64,000 bases of DNA from Candidatus Limicola stercorigallinarum (GTDB lineage Bacteria > Actinomycetota > Coriobacteriia > Coriobacteriales > Coriobacteriaceae): the NCBI GenBank assembly GCA_018711625.1, contig DVID01000009.1, forward strand, positions 62,001-126,000, given 5' to 3'. Position 1 is the first letter of the stretch, and each line of letters begins with the position of its first letter. Positions 10,910 to 19,812 of this stretch are shown here, piece after piece. The notes beneath the pieces were generated by a model. It ran no database searches and was not told where the DNA came from. It saw only the letters and a program-made list of their open reading frames with translations. A program made the position numbers and the translations under genes.

Positions 10910-12571
10910 TTACGATTTGAGCACGATCTTGTTGCGGAGGGTCTGCAGGTCTTCAACAAGGCCGCGATCTTCCTTGAGCTTGCGCTCGATCACGCGGATG
11001 GAGTTGATAACCGTCGAATGGTCGCGCCCACCAAACTCGGCGCCCACCATCGGCGTGGTCATTTCGCACATGTCCATGGCTAGATAGACTGCCACGTGCC
11101 GTGCAAAGGCGATGTTTGCCGGCCGTCGCGGCCCGATCAGGTCCTCATGGCTCACGTGATAGAACTCTTCCACCACGGACTGCACGGTGTCAACGTGAAT
11201 CTTTTTGTGGGCCGTGTCGAAGTATTCGTTGGCGATGTGGTCGATATCCTCGGCGGTAAGCTCGGAGCCTGTCTGCTCTTTTTCAAACGAGTCGCCGGCG
11301 CAGCGCTCGCAGAAGCTCTCAAGCTCGCGGATGTTGGTGCCCGAGATCTCGGCCATATGGCGTAGCTGCTCGTCGGTCAGGTGCCCGCCGCCTGAGCGAA
11401 TGGATCCCAGCAGCGAGTCGTCCACATCGGTGTGACCCTGCGCTGCGGGGAGCACGGTGTTCTCGTAGTAGCGCTTGAGGATGGTGTATTTCATCTCAAA
11501 GCCCGGCTCGGACACCAGGCAGAGCATGCCGGCGTTAAAGCGGCTGGTCAGGCGCTCGTCCATACCGAGCTTTTTAGGCGCGCGGTCCGATGCGATAACA
11601 ACCTTCTTGTTGTCGCGGATAAACTCGTCCATCAGACGGAAGAAGTATTCGATACTCGCCGTTTTACCAATGATGTTTTGGATGTCATCGATGATGAGCA
11701 CGTCGGCATCGTGATAGTCGCGCAGGATAGCGCGGCCTTCCGTTTTTTGAATAGCGACCTCGTTGATGAAGTCGTCGATATAGGCCTGGCTGTTGGCGTA
11801 TTTCACCCGAATGTAGGGCTTGTTCTCGTTGAGGTAGTTTTTGATGGCGAGCAAGAGGTGCGTTTTGCCCAGACCCGAGTTGCCGTAGATAAAAAGCGAA
11901 GTGCAGCTGCCCGGCTCTTCGGCCATGGCGGCAAAGCGCACGGCCGACTGATAGGCATGCTTGTTCTCGTCGCCATAGACAAAATTCTCAAAGGTGAATT
12001 TGGAATGGATGGCCTGCGTGTGCGCCGGGTGCTCATTTGCAGCTAGCGCCTGCACTGTTGGTTGCGCGGGCGCGGTGGCTGTAACGGGGTGCCCGCTCAT
12101 GGAGGCCGCCATGCGGCGGAACGCCTCGGGCGAGAGCGTGTTGGTGACCGTTACCTTGGTATTCTCGCCAGACGCATCTTGAACGGGTGCAAAAACCGGA
12201 GCAGGTACAGGAATGCTGGTGCTTGCTGCTGGCTGCGCACTCTCGCGCACGGGGACCGCCGCCGGCGCTTGGTGTGCGGGACTCGACACCGCCTCTGGTG
12301 CCGCACCGCCGGTTACCTCCTGCGGGGTAGTGATGCGCAACGTAAGCGGGCAAAACGCAATCTCCTCCAGATAGCGTTCAATCACCGCGCGTTGCTTCAT
12401 GAGATAGGAGTAGGCAAAGCGTGACGGCGCCTCGATGGTGAGGCTGTCGTCGGTGAGCTCAAGTGGCACCGACTGCAGGAGCATGTTCACCAAGCGTGTG
12501 TCAACGCCATCCCTCCGACAGAAGGAGATGGTGTCGTCCAAGATCATCTTCGCGTCGTTGTCCATGGTCAC
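10910..12571 (-). CDS. dnaA: Chromosomal replication initiator DnaA
   Basis: FIYGNSGLGKTHLLLAIKNYL, DVLIIDDIQNIIGK, C-terminal HVAVYLAMDMCEMTTPMVGAEFGGRDHSTVINSIRVIE. Confidence 0.97.
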   Translation of the reverse strand: MTMDNDAKMILDDTISFCRRDGVDTRLVNMLLQSVPLELTDDSLTIEAPSRFAYSYLMKQRAVIERYLEEIAFCPLTLRITTPQEVTGGAAPEAVSSPAHQAPAAVPVRESAQPAASTSIPVPAPVFAPVQDASGENTKVTVTNTLSPEAFRRMAASMSGHPVTATAPAQPTVQALAANEHPAHTQAIHSKFTFENFVYGDENKHAYQSAVRFAAMAEEPGSCTSLFIYGNSGLGKTHLLLAIKNYLNENKPYIRVKYANSQAYIDDFINEVAIQKTEGRAILRDYHDADVLIIDDIQNIIGKTASIEYFFRLMDEFIRDNKKVVIASDRAPKKLGMDERLTSRFNAGMLCLVSEPGFEMKYTILKRYYENTVLPAAQGHTDVDDSLLGSIRSGGGHLTDEQLRHMAEISGTNIRELESFCERCAGDSFEKEQTGSELTAEDIDHIANEYFDTAHKKIHVDTVQSVVEEFYHVSHEDLIGPRRPANIAFARHVAVYLAMDMCEMTTPMVGAEFGGRDHSTVINSIRVIERKLKEDRGLVEDLQTLRNKIVLKS

Positions 12572-12616
12572 CCTCGGCGTTCACGTTTATCTTTGTGCTT
12601 CGTGCTGCATCCGGCC

Positions 12617-13963
12617 TTACGCGCCTCCGCCGTGCGTCTGCATCCATGAGGAGCCGAGCGCCGTGAGGTGATATTTCTGACCGTGTTTAACAACGAAGCC
12701 GCATTCTCCCAGTGTAGCAAGCTCGCGCGACCACGTTGGACCGGAGTTTCCAAAGGCCTGAGCAAGCTCGGTGGGGCCCGCCTGCCCATGTTCGGCAAGA
12801 AAGGCCAGCGCCAGCCGCCCGCGGTCACTTACATACAGGTTTTCCGCTGCGGGTGTCGCAGGTGCAGCCGGCATCGCAGCCGGTGTTCCAAAAGGCTGCT
12901 CACCAGCTAATTGTTGAGATGTGGAAAAGTTATGACCGTACTGTTGATAAGCGCCTGCGCCAAAAGGCTGGGCAGGCATGCTGGGCTGTACGGCTGCATT
13001 GTCAGACGCCGGGTATGGTTGTGCGGCAGGCACGGCCCCATAGCCGCCCGTGGCCCCGGCCCAACCGCCGGGGGCTACCGGAGAGGCTGGGTATCCACCC
13101 TGCGGATACCCATAGGGATAGGCCTGATACGGGCTGTATGGTGCCTCCGCCCCTGCTGGCATTGCTCCCGTTGCTGGTCCAGGCATGCCGGGTGGCGTCG
13201 CTCCTGTTGGAGTTCCGCCCCATGCTGCTGCCTGCGTGCCGTTGGCGCCGTTAGGCGCTGCCTGCCAGGGCGTTCCGAAAGGAGTGTTTTCTGCAGCAGC
13301 GCTGCTTTCTTTTGCATGTAGCTGCGAAGAGGTGAATGCTGCTCCGCGAACGGCGGCGCCTCGCGCGGTGTTGCGCTTGATCTCTTCCACGCGCGTGGGG
13401 TCTAAGCTTACCGTCACCACGGTGCCGGCGCCCAGGTTGTCCTCAATGGAGACGGCTCCCCCCGCCGCTTCGAGGTATTGCTGCACCATGGGGAATCCAG
13501 CGCCCGTGCCGCGGATGAATTGTTTCATGCCACGATTTGCCGAGGTCACGCCAAACTCAAACGCGCGTTCCTTGTCGGCGATGCCGGGGCCTTGGTCGGC
13601 AAAGCGTATGGTTTGCCCGCCATCGAGTATCGAGATAATGGGCTCCATGAAGTGAGCATGGATAAAGTTTTCGACAATCTCGCGAATCACCATGAGCGAT
13701 ATGTTGCCGCCTTGCTCTTTCATGCAGCGGTATACCGTGTTGGTAACTTCTTCAAGGTATGGACGAACCTCGGCAGGCTCAATCACCACCACGCGTGGCG
13801 TTGAAAACATATCGTCATAGATAGCGATGCGCGTGGCGAAGGCTGCGCGTGCCGCGTCTGTTGCCGCGGGCGCGGCCTCCTCGCGTGCTGCATCGCCGGT
13901 GATATGGCTGTTATCGGGCACGGGGGCGCCGGAATCGACAAAGGGGTAGAAGTCGTCTGCCAT
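12617..13963 (-). CDS. HATPase (anti-sigma/histidine-kinase-like) protein with Pro/Gly/Ala-rich linker and C-terminal wHTH
   Basis: VIREIVENFIHAHF...ILDGGQTIRFADQGPGI...GTGAGFPMVQQYLEAAGGAVSIEDNLGAGTVVTVSL (N/G boxes), low-complexity linker, then DRGRLALAFLAEHGQAGPTELAQAFGNSGPTWSRELATLGECGFVVKHGQKYHLTALG. Confidence 0.75.
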   Translation of the reverse strand: MADDFYPFVDSGAPVPDNSHITGDAAREEAAPAATDAARAAFATRIAIYDDMFSTPRVVVIEPAEVRPYLEEVTNTVYRCMKEQGGNISLMVIREIVENFIHAHFMEPIISILDGGQTIRFADQGPGIADKERAFEFGVTSANRGMKQFIRGTGAGFPMVQQYLEAAGGAVSIEDNLGAGTVVTVSLDPTRVEEIKRNTARGAAVRGAAFTSSQLHAKESSAAAENTPFGTPWQAAPNGANGTQAAAWGGTPTGATPPGMPGPATGAMPAGAEAPYSPYQAYPYGYPQGGYPASPVAPGGWAGATGGYGAVPAAQPYPASDNAAVQPSMPAQPFGAGAYQQYGHNFSTSQQLAGEQPFGTPAAMPAAPATPAAENLYVSDRGRLALAFLAEHGQAGPTELAQAFGNSGPTWSRELATLGECGFVVKHGQKYHLTALGSSWMQTHGGGA

Positions 13964-14306
13964 GAGGTCTCATTCTGGTTCGTGTTGCACCTATGAACGA
14001 TAGTAGCTCACCCGACCCCCTTGCACAGCTTTCCACAAGTTTTCAAAACCTGTTGAAAAGTGAAGCAAAGTTCTGAAAAGTTATTAACAGCTTAGGAACA
14101 ACCTGTGGAAATCTTTGCTGAACGGCGTGAAAAACTATGAACGATTGGCTCTGAGCGGAAGAAAAGTTCCGCACCGGCGAGGTGAGCTGTGAGAACTTCG
14201 GGATGCTGTCACCTCATTTGTTGACATTCTCGCATTACATTCCCTACAATCTGAAAGCTCACGTGCCTTTATTTGATTGCAAAAATGCAGCAGGAGGATA
14301 GATATC
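13964..14306. promoter_or_regulatory. oriC: Candidate oriC segment upstream of rpmH
   Basis: Non-coding switch between the minus-strand and plus-strand gene arms; DnaA-box-like ctttccaca, cctgtggaaat, gttattaacag. Confidence 0.5.
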
Positions 14307-14441
14307 ATGAAGCGTACGTATCAGCCTAATAAGCGCAAGCGCGCCAAGACTCACGGCTTCCGTGCCCGTATGGCCACCAAGGGCGGTCGCGCCGTTCTCG
14401 CCCGTCGTCGCGCCAAGGGTCGCAAGCGTCTCACTGTCTAG
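14307..14441 (+). CDS. rpmH: 50S ribosomal protein L34
   Basis: [44 protein letters not shown], preceded by aggagg. Confidence 0.97.
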   Translation: MKRTYQPNKRKRAKTHGFRARMATKGGRAVLARRRAKGRKRLTV

Positions 14442-14459
14442 CGAGCGCGTTTCTCACCC

Positions 14460-14789
14460 ATGAGGACCATCAAGGCTCGGTCGGATTTCGAGCGTGTCTA
14501 CACACAGGGTCGGCGGTATAACCATCCCTTGGTTCGTATGGTAATACGTGACACTCATGCAGAAGGCGATCCAGGGAGGGTCGCCTTCGCTGCACCAAAG
14601 CGTCTTGGCGTCGCCGTCGTGCGGAACCGTTCGAAGCGTGTTCTGCGTGAGGCGGCGCGTGCTTGTTCGCTCCCCTGGGCAGGGCATGATGTCATTTTGT
14701 TCGCCACGCCTAAAACTAAAGATGCGCGTCCTCATGAGATGCAAGACGCCCTACGTTCCCTCGCTCGCCGAGCGGGCGTTTATGCATAG
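14460..14789 (+). CDS. rnpA: Ribonuclease P protein component
   Basis: [29 protein letters not shown]...[27 protein letters not shown]. Confidence 0.94.
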   Translation: MRTIKARSDFERVYTQGRRYNHPLVRMVIRDTHAEGDPGRVAFAAPKRLGVAVVRNRSKRVLREAARACSLPWAGHDVILFATPKTKDARPHEMQDALRSLARRAGVYA

Positions 14790-15015
14790 GGGAGTGCGCA
14801 GGCTCCTGCGCCAGATGGTGATTGCACCCATTAGGGTCTACCAACGGTTTATCTCCCCGCTGTTGCCTGGCGTGTGCATCTATAGCCCCACTTGCTCTCA
14901 GTATGCGGTGGAAGCCATAGAGAAACACGGAATCGTTTATGGTTGCTGGCTGGCGGTTCGTCGTATCGTGCGATGCAACCCGCTTCATGCTGGCGGCTAC
15001 GACCCCGTGCCTTAG
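14782..15015 (+). CDS. yidD: Membrane protein insertion efficiency factor YidD
   Basis: [50 protein letters not shown]...[13 protein letters not shown]; overlaps the rnpA stop. Confidence 0.94.
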   Translation: MHRGVRRLLRQMVIAPIRVYQRFISPLLPGVCIYSPTCSQYAVEAIEKHGIVYGCWLAVRRIVRCNPLHAGGYDPVP

Positions 15016-15043
15016 GGTGCGATAACCGGAGGTTTAACTATTC

Positions 15044-15814
15044 ATGTGGGATTGGATCGTCAACATTCTCTTTGAGATCCTGAAGCTCATTCAGTCATTT
15101 GCTGTTGACTGGGGTCTTTCGATCATCATCCTGGTGCTCATTGTCCGTCTTATCCTGACGCCGCTTTTGTTGAAGTCCACGAAGTCGACGGCGCGCATGC
15201 AGGTGTTGCAGCCCAAGCTCATGGAGATCCAGGAGCGGTATGCCGACGACCCGCAGCGCATGAACGAGGAGATGCAGAAGTTCTACTCCGAGAACAAGTT
15301 CAACCCCTTTGGTGGTTGCTTGCCGCTCTTGGTGCAGATGCCCATCCTGTTCGCGCTGTTCACGCTTCTGCGTGATCTTCCGCGCTACTTCTCGGGCGAG
15401 TCGTTCTCGTTTTTCAACATTCTGCCCGACCTTACGGCTACGCCTGCGGGCACCTTCAGCCAGGGTATTGATGTTGCAGCTCCGTACCTCATCGCGCTTG
15501 TGCTCTTTGCGGTGCTGACGCTTATTCCGCAGCTTGTTATGGCACGTAACCAGACGGGTGCCCAGGCCAATACCATGCGTACCACGTCGATCGTGATGGC
15601 CATCATGATGCTTTTCATTGGTTGGGCTCTGCCCGCCGGTGTGCTTCTGTACTACGACGTATCGACGCTGTGGCAGGTTGTTCAGCAGCTCTTTGTTACG
15701 CAACGCGTGATTGATAAGGCCAAGGCCGAGGAAGAGGCCCGCTTGGCTGATGCACCCATCGAGGTTGATGTGGTGCGCCGTGAGCGCAAGACACGCCCGC
15801 ATAAGAAGCACTAA
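15044..15814 (+). CDS. yidC: Membrane protein insertase YidC/Oxa1
   Basis: VDWGLSIIILVLIVRLILTPLLLKSTKS...NPFGGCLPLLVQMPILFALF. Confidence 0.94.
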   Translation: MWDWIVNILFEILKLIQSFAVDWGLSIIILVLIVRLILTPLLLKSTKSTARMQVLQPKLMEIQERYADDPQRMNEEMQKFYSENKFNPFGGCLPLLVQMPILFALFTLLRDLPRYFSGESFSFFNILPDLTATPAGTFSQGIDVAAPYLIALVLFAVLTLIPQLVMARNQTGAQANTMRTTSIVMAIMMLFIGWALPAGVLLYYDVSTLWQVVQQLFVTQRVIDKAKAEEEARLADAPIEVDVVRRERKTRPHKKH

Positions 15815-15841
15815 TTAGGTACCTTACTATTTGGAGTTTCC

Positions 15842-16399
15842 ATGTCTGAAGAGATGCTTGAGGAGAACGAGGCGCCTATCGCTGGCGATTATCCTGAGCT
15901 TGCCGCTCGTTACAAGAGCGGCGAAGAGCTCACCGATGAGGATTTGGATGTCATCGCTGATGTTGCCATTTCGGTTCTTCGCTCCATGCTTGGCTTCTTT
16001 GATGCGGCCTCCTCGCCCATTGACGAGTACGAGGGTGATGACGGCGAGCTGATTTTGGATGTTACGGCTCCTAACCTTGCCGTACTCATTGGCCGCCATG
16101 GTCGCACCCTTGAGTCACTCCAGACGCTCTTCTCCCTTCTGGTGAGTCGCAAACTTGGGTTCCGTTATCCGGTTGTGGTTGACATTGAGGGCTATAAGAG
16201 CCGCCGTCATGACAAGGTGACCTCTATGGCAAACTCTGCTGCGGCGCGCGCGGTTCGCCAGCATGGCTCGGTTACGCTTCCTCCCATGAACGCCTATGAG
16301 CGTCGTCTTGTTCACCTGGCATTGCGTGACAATGCAGCTGTGGAGACGCACTCGGAAGGTATGGACCCTGATCGCCGTGTGGTAATTACCGCGCTTTAA
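15842..16399 (+). CDS. Jag/KhpB-like RNA-binding protein (KH and R3H)
   Basis: VTAPNLAVLIGRHGRTLESLQTLFSLLVSRK (KH GxxG) and NAYERRLVHLALRDNAAVETHSEGMDPDRRVVI (R3H). Confidence 0.9.
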   Translation: MSEEMLEENEAPIAGDYPELAARYKSGEELTDEDLDVIADVAISVLRSMLGFFDAASSPIDEYEGDDGELILDVTAPNLAVLIGRHGRTLESLQTLFSLLVSRKLGFRYPVVVDIEGYKSRRHDKVTSMANSAAARAVRQHGSVTLPPMNAYERRLVHLALRDNAAVETHSEGMDPDRRVVITAL

Positions 16400-16422
16400 G
16401 GTGACCTACAAACTGCTAGTAT

Positions 16423-16450
16423 GAAGGGGTGCTTAGCGCCCCTTCTTTTT
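16423..16450 (+). terminator. Rho-independent terminator after jag
   Basis: gaaggggtgcttagcgccccttctttttt. Confidence 0.8.
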
Positions 16451-16498
16451 TGCCAAAAACTCACGTTGCGCAAATTCTTGTCATAGAAAGGTTTTGCT

Positions 16499-17248
16499 AT
16501 GAACGAGCTTGAGCTTGCCCTCAGCAGTGATATGCGTGATGAGCTTGTAGCTGAGCTGAAGAAGCTTGCCGTTTCATACGGACTGTCAGTATCGCAGGAT
16601 GTTCTGAATGGCTGTCTTGATCATCTCTTGATGGTTGTTGATGTGAATCGCCATGTGAACCTCACTCGCATCACCACCCCGCATGAGGCCTTGGTTCTTC
16701 ATATCCTTGATTCTCTGCTTTTGCTGCCTTTGTTTTCACTTGCTCCTGAGGGTGCGTATCTTGATATGGGTACGGGTGCCGGGTATCCTGGGATTCCCTT
16801 AGCTTTGGCTTCGGGACGCACAACAGTTTTGCTAGACTCTGTTGGTAAGAAGGTTCAGGCTGTCAAAGAATTCTGCGACACTCTGAATCTTTCTCATGTG
16901 TCATGTGTTCATGATCGTCTTGAATCTTATGCTGCTTCTGCTCGCGGTCAGTTTGCTGTCGTTACTGCTCGTGCTGTTGCGGCTCTTCCTGTTCTTGTTG
17001 AGTATGCAACACCATTCCTTGACTCAGATGGTTTGTTTATAGCTGCTAAGGCTCGTCCTTCGGATGAGGAGCTAGTTGCTGGCCGCATTGCTGCTGAGAA
17101 ATGTGGACTCGAACAAATTGATTACTCAGAATTTGATCTTCCCTTTGAATTGGGTCATCGTACGGTTATTTGCTATCGTCGAATGCGTAAACCTCTTGTT
17201 AAGCTTCCGCGTGCTGTTGGAATGGCTAAGAAGTCTCCGCTTGCATGA
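16499..17248 (+). CDS. rsmG: 16S rRNA (guanine-N7) methyltransferase RsmG/GidB
   Basis: VNLTRITTPHEALVLHILDSLLLLPLF...YLDMGTGAGYPGIPLALASGRTTVLLDSVGKKVQAV. Confidence 0.94.
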   Translation: MNELELALSSDMRDELVAELKKLAVSYGLSVSQDVLNGCLDHLLMVVDVNRHVNLTRITTPHEALVLHILDSLLLLPLFSLAPEGAYLDMGTGAGYPGIPLALASGRTTVLLDSVGKKVQAVKEFCDTLNLSHVSCVHDRLESYAASARGQFAVVTARAVAALPVLVEYATPFLDSDGLFIAAKARPSDEELVAGRIAAEKCGLEQIDYSEFDLPFELGHRTVICYRRMRKPLVKLPRAVGMAKKSPLA

Positions 17249-17273
17249 TAGCTCTTCTTATATAACCTTGATT

Positions 17274-17306
17274 GACCCCTGTTGTCTAATTGGATGACAG
17301 GGGTTT
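17274..17306 (+). terminator. Hairpin terminator after rsmG
   Basis: gacccctgttgtc-taattg-gatgacaggggttttg. Confidence 0.75.
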
Positions 17307-17343
17307 TGTTGTTTCACCCTTAAATATCATGGTCCTTATCATT

Positions 17344-17359
17344 AGTTTCACGTGAAACA
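17344..17359. promoter_or_regulatory. parS: parS site 1
   Basis: agtttcacgtgaaaca, 15/16 to TGTTTCACGTGAAACA. Confidence 0.9.
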
Positions 17360-17551
17360 TTCGGGCTCTGTTTGATGTGACTCTGAGAATAGACAAATTA
17401 GGTTACTACTAACTATTGTTTACTGAGCTATTATCCAAAACAGCTCATGTTGCCCTGCATAGCTTTCTTGAGGTTCCTGAGCTAAATATTTAGTAATATC
17501 GATTATTGTTTGCAGACGCTTAACCATTACTACAATTCAATTCGCAGCGTA

Positions 17552-17567
17552 TGTTTCACGTGAAACG
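17552..17567. promoter_or_regulatory. parS: parS site 2
   Basis: tgtttcacgtgaaacg, 15/16. Confidence 0.9.
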
Positions 17568-17616
17568 CGATAGGACAAACACATGTCTCTTTAAGGAAAA
17601 GATGTTCTTGCAGAGA

Positions 17617-17632
17617 CGTTTCACGTGAAACA
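17617..17632. promoter_or_regulatory. parS: parS site 3
   Basis: cgtttcacgtgaaaca, 15/16. Confidence 0.9.
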
Positions 17633-17661
17633 TAATGAATACGAGCGAAGTTTCGAAACGT

Positions 17662-17677
17662 TGTTTCACGTGAAACA
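17662..17677. promoter_or_regulatory. parS: parS site 4 (perfect)
   Basis: tgtttcacgtgaaaca, 16/16. Confidence 0.95.
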
Positions 17678-17717
17678 TCCTCCCAGATAGTTAAAACGAA
17701 GATGTAAGGAGGAATGG

Positions 17718-18518
17718 GTGAGCTACAAAGACGTAAAACGGTCGAAAAGTGCTAAAGATACCCGTGTCATAGCCATTATCAATCAAAAAGGTGGCGTGGG
17801 TAAGTCAACAACAGCGGTAAATCTCTCGGCGGCATTAGGCGAGGCGAACCGTAAAACACTGCTCATTGATTTCGACCCCCAAGGAAACAGCACAAGCGGT
17901 TTGGGAATTGAAAAAGAGGGTCTCGAGCAATGCATCTATGATGCATTGCTGAATGATGTTCCTGCTGAAGAGCTCATTCATGATACAGAGAGCAAGAAAG
18001 TCTTTGTAATTCCAGCAACAATACAGCTAGCAGGTGCTGAGATTGAGCTGGTTTCTGCAATGGCGCGCGAAACTCGACTCAAAGAGCTCATTGCACCGAT
18101 TAAAGATGAATTTGATTTCATCTTTATCGATTGTCCTCCGTCTTTGGGTTTGCTTACTATTAATGCATTGACGGCTGCGGACAGTGTGCTTATCCCTATT
18201 CAATGCGAATATTATGCACTTGAAGGCGTGACAAAACTTCTTGAGTCAATGCGCATGGTGAAGAGCCGTATTAATAAGTCTCTTGATACGTATGGTGTGC
18301 TGCTCACTATGTATGATTCGCGTACTTCGCTGTCGAATCAGGTTGTAGATGAGGTTCGAGCCTATTTTGGTGACAAAACATTTAAGACGTTAATACCTCG
18401 TACAGTAAAATTGTCGGAAGCTCCATCTTACGGCATGCCAATCATTTCGTATGCTCCCAATAATAAGGGGGCTAAAGCATATATGTCGCTCGCTAAAGAG
18501 GTGATCAGCCGTGCCTAG
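17718..18518 (+). CDS. parA: Chromosome partitioning ATPase ParA/Soj
   Basis: VIAIINQKGGVGKSTTAVNLSAALGE deviant Walker A; GTG start after aaggagg. Confidence 0.95.
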   Translation: MSYKDVKRSKSAKDTRVIAIINQKGGVGKSTTAVNLSAALGEANRKTLLIDFDPQGNSTSGLGIEKEGLEQCIYDALLNDVPAEELIHDTESKKVFVIPATIQLAGAEIELVSAMARETRLKELIAPIKDEFDFIFIDCPPSLGLLTINALTAADSVLIPIQCEYYALEGVTKLLESMRMVKSRINKSLDTYGVLLTMYDSRTSLSNQVVDEVRAYFGDKTFKTLIPRTVKLSEAPSYGMPIISYAPNNKGAKAYMSLAKEVISRA

Positions 18519-19395
18519 TGCTAAGCGTAAAAGTGGATTGGGTAAAGGTCTGAGCGCCCTCATGACTGAAGCTCAAACAGAAACGGGGCAAACAGCTCAG
18601 GAACAAACGCTTCCCATTACTTCAATCATTCCTAATCCGAATCAACCTCGTACGCATTTTAATGAGACAGAGCTGCGGGAGCTCAGTGAGTCCATTGAAA
18701 AACATGGCGTGTTGCAACCACTTCTTGTACGGCATAAAGGTGACCACTACGAGATTATTGCTGGAGAGCGTAGATATCAGGCGTCTAAACGAGCTGGGCT
18801 CGATGAGGTTCCGGTAATCATCCGTGACGTTGATGATCAGGACATGCTCGCCCTTGCGCTCATTGAAAATCTTCAACGTTCTGACCTCAATCCCATTGAA
18901 GAAGCGCGTGGCTATAAGCAACTAATTAAAACAAGCGGAATGACCCAAGAGGCGCTTGCGAAGGCAGTCTCAAAGTCCCGTTCCGCGATTACCAATTCAC
19001 TGCGACTCTTGGATTTGCCGGAGCAGGTTCAGCAGATGCTCTTTGATGGATTACTGACTGCGGGGCACGCTCGGGCAATTCTTGCTGTTCCCTTTGAGGA
19101 TGCTCGTATCAAACTTGCTGAGCGTGTTGTTAAAGAAGGATTATCAGTGCGAGCGACAGAAAACCTTGCTCCATTGTTTTCTGTCGGAGAAACGCCCCGT
19201 TCGCCTCGTAAACCAACGCCACAGTCATTCAAGAAGGCTGCCCGTGTGCTCCGACAGGCATTCAACACCAACGTGCGTGTCTCAAGTTTGCGCGGCAAGA
19301 ATAAGATTGAGATTGAATTTAAGGACGAGGATCAACTCCAGCACATACTCGAGCAGATGCTCGCGGTGTCATCTTCCGAACATGAGGATGAGTGA
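18511..19395 (+). CDS. parB: Chromosome partitioning protein ParB/Spo0J
   Basis: LGKGLSALM, IIPNPNQPRTHF, EIIAGERRYQASKRAGLDEVPVIIRDVDD, ALIENLQRSDLNPIEEARGY. Confidence 0.96.
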   Translation: MPSAKRKSGLGKGLSALMTEAQTETGQTAQEQTLPITSIIPNPNQPRTHFNETELRELSESIEKHGVLQPLLVRHKGDHYEIIAGERRYQASKRAGLDEVPVIIRDVDDQDMLALALIENLQRSDLNPIEEARGYKQLIKTSGMTQEALAKAVSKSRSAITNSLRLLDLPEQVQQMLFDGLLTAGHARAILAVPFEDARIKLAERVVKEGLSVRATENLAPLFSVGETPRSPRKPTPQSFKKAARVLRQAFNTNVRVSSLRGKNKIEIEFKDEDQLQHILEQMLAVSSSEHEDE

Positions 19396-19400
19396 TTAGC

Positions 19401-19655
19401 ATGTTTAAGCGTGTTGCTCAAGGTTTTACCGTGTTGGCAGTTGCGGGGGCAACCTCGTATGTGGTGTATACCATAATGACGAAACATGATGTGAAAGAAC
19501 GCGTGATTTTAAGCCTGCAACGCATGAAGCAATCATCAAAGGAGCGTATGAATCAGGTAACTGAGGAGGTTGCGCTACATACAGCTCAGGTAACCAATAA
19601 TCCAAAGATCAACCAGGATTGGGTTGCTCAGCAATGGAGCAATGTAGGTTGGTAG
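19401..19655 (+). CDS. Small hypothetical membrane-anchored protein downstream of parB
   Basis: MFKRVAQGFTVLAVAGATSYVVYTIMTKHDVKERVILSLQRMK...; single TM helix near the N-terminus; overlaps or abuts the parB stop. Confidence 0.6.
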   Translation: MFKRVAQGFTVLAVAGATSYVVYTIMTKHDVKERVILSLQRMKQSSKERMNQVTEEVALHTAQVTNNPKINQDWVAQQWSNVGW

Positions 19656-19708
19656 ATATTTAGGTACCTAAGTAATAATTAAGTCATTGCATCTCATAGT
19701 CTTGTCAT

Positions 19709-19724
19709 GTTTCACGTGGAGCAT
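19709..19724. promoter_or_regulatory. Degenerate parS-like site downstream of parB
   Basis: tgtttcacgtggagca, 14/16 to the parS consensus. Confidence 0.55.
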
Positions 19725-19753
19725 GAAAACGGCCGCCAAGGGCGGCCGTTTTC
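19725..19753. terminator. Bidirectional terminator, parB operon / rlmN
   Basis: gaaaacggccgcc-aag-ggcggccgttttc. Confidence 0.85.
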
Positions 19754-19812
19754 TGTAAAAGCATTCTGGTGAAACGGTATGAGCTGCTCGCAGGTACTCC
19801 TTATGGGAGGCT

